DNA of 64,000 nucleotides from DYCT01 sp051875715 (GTDB lineage: Bacteria; Bacteroidota; Bacteroidia; Bacteroidales; Bacteroidaceae): positions 1 to 64,000 of the forward strand of contig JBJEHD010000024.1 in the NCBI GenBank assembly GCA_051875715.1. The letters are read 5' to 3'. The notes under the pieces are model-generated. The model was not told where the DNA came from. It saw nothing but the letters and a program-made list of their open reading frames with translations, and ran no database searches. The translations under genes and the position numbers were made by a program. Positions within the stretch are counted from its first letter, which is position 1, and every line of letters starts with the position of its first letter. Positions 59,353 to 64,000 of the stretch are shown here, in pieces.

Positions 59353-61437
59353 ATGAAAAAGATTCTTTCACTCCTGCTGGCCGTGCTGCTTGCCGGCCCG
59401 CTGTCGGCCAACGAGCCACACGTATCGGAACAAGCCTACCGCACCTGGCACCGCAACAAGTTCTCGATGTTCATCCATTTCGGACTCTATTCCGAACTGG
59501 GCGGTGTGTGGAACGGACGTCCCGTGACGCAAGGCTACAGCGAACAAATCCAATCGTTTGCCGGCATCTTCAGCGACTGGTATGCCGAAACGGCCCTGCG
59601 CTTCAACCCCACGGCCTTCGACGCCGACTCCATCGTGGCCCTGGCCCGGAGGGCCGGCATGCGCTCCATCGTCGTCACCACGAAACACCACGACGGATTC
59701 TGCCTCTGGCGCACCGCAACGACCGACTACAACACCTACGACGCCACCCCCTGCCGCCGCGACTTCATCCGCGAACTGGCCGACGCCTGCCAGCGCGGCG
59801 GGATGCGCCTCGGGCTCTACTTCTCGCTCATCGACTGGCACTACCCCTATGCCTACCCCATCTCGAGCCACAACTGCGACTTCATCACACCGCCCCACCA
59901 CGCCTTCAACCAGGCACAAGTGCGCGAACTGCTCACCGGCTACGGCCCCATCTCCGAACTCTGGTTCGACATGGGCAGCAACACGCCCGAACAGAGCCGC
60001 GAACTCTACGAACTGGTGCACCGCCTGCAGCCGGACTGCCTCGTGAGCGGACGCGTCGGCAACGACCAGTACGATTTCGCCGTCATGGCCGACAACCGCT
60101 ACCCCGACGGTGCCCTGCAATGTCCGTGGCAAAGCGCCGCCTCGCTCTTCAACGAGACCTGGGGTTACCGTTCCTGGCAAGAACGCGGAAGCGCCGAGGA
60201 CAAAGCCCGCGAAAAGTTGGGCAGCCTCATCCGCGTGGTGAGCCACGGCGGCAACTACCTGCTCAACATCGGGCCGAAAGGCGACGGGTCAGTCGTCCCC
60301 TTCGAACGCGACGTACTGGAGCGCATCGGCAGATGGCTGCAGCAGAACGGCGACGCCATCTACGACACCGAAGCATCTCCCTTCCGCGAGGATTTCGCCT
60401 GGGGCGACGTCACCCGCCACGGCAACCGCCTCTACCTCGTCCTCACCGGCACAGCCCCGGCCGACGGCCACATCCGCCTGCACACGCCGGGCAACCGCCT
60501 GCTGAAGGCCGAAGGGCCGGTGGACACCTCGCAGCAGAAAGCCGACGAGGTCTGCCTGCACCTCAACCCCGAAGCCTACGCCGAGACTCTTCCGGCCGTG
60601 GTCCGGCTGACATTCGAACAGCCCGTCGAGCCGCAACCCCGACAGATGCTGTCCGGACGGACCACGCTCACCGCTCAAAACGCCACCCCGGACTACAGTT
60701 ACTCGTGCTTCGACTACTATAGCAACTACCGCAGCACCGTGGCCTACCAATGGACCATCGACCGCAAGACGCTGCGCCAACTGACCTTCGTCTACACCGC
60801 CCAGGAGGCCGGACAGACGCTCGATGTCGACATCGACGGGAAGGCGTACGAGGTGAAGCTGGCCAGCGAGATGGCCTACGGCATCCGCCGCTGCCGCGTG
60901 ACGGCCGGACCACGCTACTTGTGCGGACCCGGCAGCGGTTTGTTCGACGGCCCGCAGACGCTGAACGCTTCGTTGGACAAGCCCCTCGGATGGGGCAAAG
61001 CCTGGGAACCGGTCCGAGCCGACGAAGACACCATCGCCGTCCAACCGCTGGAGTCGTACTACCTGATGCAGGAACTCACAGCCGACGAAGCCACCGACTA
61101 CCTGATAGAGATAGGTGCCGGCAACGGGGTCGATATCTTCCTCAACGGACGCTCCATCCGCAAGCACCTGAACCCGTACCGCTGCACCTTCCGGCCGGAG
61201 ACCGTCATGCTGCCGCTGCAGAAAGGGACGAACCAACTCGTCGTCCGCCTCTACAACCGCTTCGAACGGCACATCGTCTACCGGCTTCGTCCGGCCGCCT
61301 CGCAGACCGTCTACCGGCAACGCTTCACACCGACCGACCTGCCCGAGGGCCGAATCCACACCATCCGCGTACGGAAGCACGGACTGGCCTCCCCCCATAC
61401 CGATACGGAACTGAGCAACTTACGCATCGAACTATAA
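59353..61437 (+). CDS. Alpha-L-fucosidase, GH29
   Basis: GH29 enzymes release L-fucose from glycans by a retaining mechanism. The 694-residue protein has a signal peptide (about 1-19), then the catalytic barrel with HRNKFSMFIHFGLYS, VVTTKHHDGFCLW and the nucleophile D206 in LWFDMGSNT. HGGNYLLNIGPKGDG closes the barrel. The C-terminal half holds two beta-rich, probably carbohydrate-binding regions (about 360-430 and 440-690). It is probably periplasmic or surface-exposed and may act on host mucin or plant fucosides. It is a single gene behind the 76-bp repeats. Confidence 0.93.
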   Translation: MKKILSLLLAVLLAGPLSANEPHVSEQAYRTWHRNKFSMFIHFGLYSELGGVWNGRPVTQGYSEQIQSFAGIFSDWYAETALRFNPTAFDADSIVALARRAGMRSIVVTTKHHDGFCLWRTATTDYNTYDATPCRRDFIRELADACQRGGMRLGLYFSLIDWHYPYAYPISSHNCDFITPPHHAFNQAQVRELLTGYGPISELWFDMGSNTPEQSRELYELVHRLQPDCLVSGRVGNDQYDFAVMADNRYPDGALQCPWQSAASLFNETWGYRSWQERGSAEDKAREKLGSLIRVVSHGGNYLLNIGPKGDGSVVPFERDVLERIGRWLQQNGDAIYDTEASPFREDFAWGDVTRHGNRLYLVLTGTAPADGHIRLHTPGNRLLKAEGPVDTSQQKADEVCLHLNPEAYAETLPAVVRLTFEQPVEPQPRQMLSGRTTLTAQNATPDYSYSCFDYYSNYRSTVAYQWTIDRKTLRQLTFVYTAQEAGQTLDVDIDGKAYEVKLASEMAYGIRRCRVTAGPRYLCGPGSGLFDGPQTLNASLDKPLGWGKAWEPVRADEDTIAVQPLESYYLMQELTADEATDYLIEIGAGNGVDIFLNGRSIRKHLNPYRCTFRPETVMLPLQKGTNQLVVRLYNRFERHIVYRLRPAASQTVYRQRFTPTDLPEGRIHTIRVRKHGLASPHTDTELSNLRIEL

Positions 61438-61471
61438 TACCCCACAGTGTTCCTTTTTCGGATGAATTTCG

Positions 61472-61479
61472 TACCTTTG
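61472..61479 (+). promoter_or_regulatory. Putative gpmI promoter, TACCTTTG
   Basis: TACCTTTG is an exact -7 consensus match about 40 nt before gpmI, in the short spacer after the fucosidase gene. Confidence 0.55.
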
Positions 61480-61518
61480 CCCATCCTAAACAGCAACTTT
61501 AAACAAAACAATCGAATT

Positions 61519-63033
61519 ATGAGCAAAAAAGCACTTTTGATGATTCTTGATGGTTGGGGAATCGGCGACCACAAGAAAGACGACGTCATCTTCAACACGC
61601 CCACTCCGTATTGGGACTACCTGATGCAAACCTATCCGCACTCGCAACTGCAGGCCAGCGGCGAGAACGTAGGCCTGCCCGACGGACAGATGGGCAACTC
61701 CGAAGTAGGCCACCTCAACATCGGAGCCGGCCGCATCGTCTATCAGGACTTAGTGAAAATCAACCGTGCCTGTGCCGACAACAGCATTCTGAAGAACCCG
61801 GAAATCGTGGCCGCCTTCTCTTATGCCAAAGAGCAGGGCAAGAACATCCACTTCATGGGTCTGACCTCCAACGGCGGCGTGCACAGTTCGCTCGACCACC
61901 TCTTCAAACTCTGCGACATCGCCAAGGAATACGGACTGGAGAACACCTTCATCCACTGCTTCATGGACGGACGCGACACCGACCCGAAGAGCGGCAAGGG
62001 CTTCATCGAACAATTGCAGGCACACTGCGCCCAGTCGGCCGGACACGTGGCCAGCATCATCGGCCGCTACTACGCCATGGACCGCGACAAACGCTGGGAA
62101 CGTGTGAAAGAGGCTTACGACCTCCTGGTCAACGGCACCGGCAAGAAAGCGACTTGCATGGTTCAGGCCATGCAGGAATCGTATGACGAAGGCGTAACGG
62201 ACGAGTTCATCAAGCCGATTGTCAACGCCAACGTCGACGGCACCATCAAGGAAGGCGACGTGGTCATCTTCTTCAACTACCGCAACGACCGCGCCAAGGA
62301 ACTGACCGTGGTGCTGACCCAACAGGACATGCCCGAAGCCGGTATGCACACCATCCCGGGCCTGCAATACTACTGCATGACGCCCTACGACGCCTCGTTC
62401 AAAGGCGTTCACATCATCTTCGACAAGGAAAATGTGGAGAATACCCTCGGCGAATACATTTCGTCCAAGGGCCTGAAGCAGCTCCACATCGCCGAGACGG
62501 AGAAATACGCCCACGTAACCTTCTTCTTCAACGGCGGCCGCGAAACGCCGTACGAACAGGAAGACCGCATCCTGGTGCCTTCGCCGAAGGTGGCTACCTA
62601 CGACCTGAAGCCGGAGATGAGCGTCTACGAAGTGAAGGACAAACTGGTGGCTGCCATCGGTGAGAACAAGTACGACTTCATCGTGGTGAACTACGCCAAC
62701 GGCGACATGGTAGGCCACACGGGTGTGTACGAAGCCATCGAGAAGGCCGTAGTGGCCGTCGACGCCTGCGTCAAGGAAGTCATCGAAGCCGCCAAGGCAC
62801 AGGGCTACGAGGCCATCATCATCGCCGACCACGGCAATGCCGACCACGCCCTCAACGACGACAATACGCCGAACACGGCCCACTCGCTCAACCCCGTTCC
62901 GTTCGTCTACGTCACCGAACGCACCGATGCCCAAGTGGCCGACGGACGTCTGGCCGACGTGGCTCCCTCCATCCTCCACATCATGGGACTGGAGCAGCCG
63001 GCCGAGATGACAGGCAGCAATCTGATTGGCTAA
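61519..63033 (+). CDS. gpmI: 2,3-bisphosphoglycerate-independent phosphoglycerate mutase
   Basis: GpmI interconverts 3- and 2-phosphoglycerate in glycolysis and gluconeogenesis using two Mn2+ ions. The 504-residue length is standard. The N-terminal metal motif is MILDGWG, and the phosphorylated serine is S61 in GQMGNSEVGHLNIGAGR. The second metal cluster is in FIVVNYANGDMVGHTG and IIIADHGNADHA. ATG at 61519 is the natural start; an upstream in-frame Met would lie across the promoter. A 23-bp perfect hairpin follows the gene. Confidence 0.97.
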   Translation: MSKKALLMILDGWGIGDHKKDDVIFNTPTPYWDYLMQTYPHSQLQASGENVGLPDGQMGNSEVGHLNIGAGRIVYQDLVKINRACADNSILKNPEIVAAFSYAKEQGKNIHFMGLTSNGGVHSSLDHLFKLCDIAKEYGLENTFIHCFMDGRDTDPKSGKGFIEQLQAHCAQSAGHVASIIGRYYAMDRDKRWERVKEAYDLLVNGTGKKATCMVQAMQESYDEGVTDEFIKPIVNANVDGTIKEGDVVIFFNYRNDRAKELTVVLTQQDMPEAGMHTIPGLQYYCMTPYDASFKGVHIIFDKENVENTLGEYISSKGLKQLHIAETEKYAHVTFFFNGGRETPYEQEDRILVPSPKVATYDLKPEMSVYEVKDKLVAAIGENKYDFIVVNYANGDMVGHTGVYEAIEKAVVAVDACVKEVIEAAKAQGYEAIIIADHGNADHALNDDNTPNTAHSLNPVPFVYVTERTDAQVADGRLADVAPSILHIMGLEQPAEMTGSNLIG

Positions 63034-63051
63034 GCTGAAGTCAAGCCACAT

Positions 63052-63113
63052 ACACACAAGAAGAGGGTGTACCACCATGTCTCACACATTTGGTACACCC
63101 TCTTCTTGTGTGT
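63052..63113 (+). terminator. 23-bp perfect hairpin after gpmI
   Basis: Arms 63052-63074 and 63091-63113 (ACACACAAGAAGAGGG... and its exact complement) enclose a 16-nt loop. The perfect pairing over 23 bp without a T-run resembles the hairpins after infB and between the two secreted-protein genes. Confidence 0.6.
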
Positions 63114-63212
63114 CTATCAAGCATTTCTCCGCTTCTTTTGCACGTGTCTGGTTTTATTTCCTATCTTTACGGCCGATAAACCTTTTTCACTTATCCTTAA
63201 AACGAAACAACC

Positions 63213-63680
63213 ATGGCTATCGAAAAGACACTCGTACTGCTCAAGCCCTGCACCATGCAACGTGCACTGGCAGGCGAAATCATCAGCATCTTCGAAAAGA
63301 AAGGGCTGCAAATCTGCGGCATGAAGATGATGATGCTCACCGACGAACTGCTGTCGGAACACTACGCCCACCTCAGCGGGAAGCCTTTCTTCCAGCGGGT
63401 GAAGGACTCGATGATGACGGCTCCCGTCGTGGCCCTGTGCCTGAAAGGGGTCGACGCCATCGCCGCCGTACGCGCCCTGGCCGGACCGACCAACGGGCGG
63501 CTGGCCGCTCCCGGCACCATCCGCGGTTCGTACTGCATGAGTTTCCAGGAGAACATCGTCCACGCTTCGGACTCGCCCGAGACGGCGGCCGTCGAACTGA
63601 AGCGTTTCTTCCGCCCGGAGGAAATCTTCGAGTGGGACGCTTGTTCCTTCCCCTTCCTCTATGCGAACGACGAATATTAA
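63213..63680 (+). CDS. ndk: Nucleoside diphosphate kinase
   Basis: Ndk balances nucleoside triphosphate pools by ping-pong transfer through a phosphohistidine. The 155 residues contain the active-site H117 in ENIVHASDSPETA, the N-terminal TLVLLKPCTMQR and the PGTIRGSY segment. It is slightly longer than the usual 140-150 residues. The TAA stop (63678-63680) is also the first part of the palindromic element that follows, so the insertion touched the very end of the gene. A TTTG-21-TATCTTTA promoter-like pair precedes it. Confidence 0.95.
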   Translation: MAIEKTLVLLKPCTMQRALAGEIISIFEKKGLQICGMKMMMLTDELLSEHYAHLSGKPFFQRVKDSMMTAPVVALCLKGVDAIAAVRALAGPTNGRLAAPGTIRGSYCMSFQENIVHASDSPETAAVELKRFFRPEEIFEWDACSFPFLYANDEY

Positions 63681-63847
63681 CCCAAAACGGTCATTAGGCC
63701 GTTATGCGCAAACGAACTTCCTTTTTGGCATCTGTCTTCCCGTTTTTCGGTTACAATGGAGTCCCATTGCGCCCTCAAAACGAAAACACATCTGCTCAAA
63801 AATAGAAGTCGTTATCATCATAACGCTAACGACCGATTTGGGATTAA
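63677..63847. mobile_element. MITE-like palindromic element, copy 2
   Basis: This copy runs from TTAACCCAAAACGGTCATTAG on the left to its near-complement ending TTTGGGATTAA on the right, with the same central hairpin CAATGG/CCATTG as copy 1 at 12212-12383. About ten substitutions and one indel separate the two copies, and the ends are as conserved as the middle. It overlaps the ndk stop codon. An apparent 68-codon frame through it is conserved only because the copies are alike. Confidence 0.7.
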
Positions 63848-63860
63848 CGACGAGCGTACT

Positions 63861-63916
63861 GATATGAAACAGCCTCGACCGAGGGGAAGACTCCTTGGTC
63901 GAGGCTGTTTCGTATC
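63861..63916. terminator. 20-bp bidirectional hairpin between convergent genes
   Basis: Arms 63861-63880 and 63897-63916 (GAAACAGCCTCGACC and its complement) pair over 20 bp with one G-U pair. Located between ndk and the minus-strand gene, it could terminate transcription from both sides; TTCT on the right and AGTA on the left give little T-run. Confidence 0.6.
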
Positions 63917-63919
63917 TTC

Positions 63920-64000
63920 TCACTTGCGCTTCACGACGGAGGTCTGCGGATGGCGCAGGCCCCGGGCGGCCTTCAGGAAGGACTTGGCCGAGCCGAACTT
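63920..64000 (-). CDS. Partial gene, C-terminal 26 residues only
   Basis: On the minus strand an open frame enters from beyond the window end and stops at TGA (63920-63922). The visible end is basic and reads ...SAKSFLKAARGLRHPQTSVVKRK. The hairpin directly after its stop supports a real gene end. Too little is visible to name the protein. Confidence 0.45.
   Translation of the reverse strand, partial: KFGSAKSFLKAARGLRHPQTSVVKRK

Noticed and set aside
63661..63867. 68-codon frame conserved between the two palindromic elements
   Set aside because: Conservation is explained by the similarity of the DNA copies; the frames have no shared start context and the element is a palindrome.
1..64000. 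tRNA or rRNA genes
   Set aside because: I looked for T-loop-like GTTCGA-type segments with paired acceptor ends between genes and found none that fold convincingly.

Overview
The window is a GC-rich chromosomal segment from a member of the Bacteroidales (Bacteroidaceae or Prevotellaceae-like). The evidence is repeated Bacteroidetes-type promoters (TAnnTTTG, sometimes with an upstream TTG or TTTG about 19-21 nt away), a hybrid two-component system, a bacterial GH3-family protein, DUF2851, paired signal peptidases, a suf operon downstream of rimP-nusA-infB-cvpA, and proteins with type IX-like C-terminal sorting domains. I did not recognise any tRNA, rRNA, CRISPR array or transposase gene.

Layout. 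0-12 kb: housekeeping genes. These are rnhB, prfB with its programmed +1 frameshift, a CYTH phosphatase, a DUF4010 membrane protein, a Cof-type HAD phosphatase, a TPM-domain protein with LemA, a YgjP-type metallopeptidase, and the tightly packed run speA-argB-HAD-mnmA. 12-20 kb: a lipoprotein, a GH3-family protein, pfkA, rnc-fabF-acpP on the minus strand, purN, an enolase-superfamily dipeptide epimerase and a small membrane protein. 20-31 kb: one long plus-strand run rimP-nusA-infB-cvpA-sufB-sufC-sufD-sufS-crp. 31-37 kb, minus strand: WbqC family protein, two signal-peptidase-like proteins (one lacking both catalytic residues), dapB and an outer-membrane beta-barrel candidate. 36-45 kb: DUF2851, a hybrid two-component sensor and a family-8 polysaccharide lyase (chondroitin/hyaluronan type).

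46-52.6 kb is different. It is a visibly AT-richer block of six genes: a Kdo-transferase-like protein, a lipid A-type acyltransferase, two Stealth-family phosphotransferases and two glycosyltransferases. A structured leader of about 380 nt precedes it and carries an intrinsic-terminator-like hairpin just before the first gene. It looks like a transferred cell-surface glycolipid or phosphoglycan module under attenuation or antitermination control, and is my best candidate for an undescribed system. 53-64 kb: two secreted proteins with type IX-like sorting domains, a GH29 alpha-L-fucosidase behind a triplicated 76-bp promoter/operator repeat, gpmI, ndk and the end of an unidentified minus-strand gene.

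The intergenic DNA holds the other unexplained signal. At three unlinked places there are exactly phased 11-bp arrays of a TTGCAA (or TTTAAA) core. Each lies next to a 21- or 22-bp array whose core contains GTAC, and a fourth place carries only the 22-bp type. Two copies of a palindromic, MITE-like element of about 170 bp lie 51 kb apart, one abutting an 11-bp array and the other overlapping the ndk stop codon.
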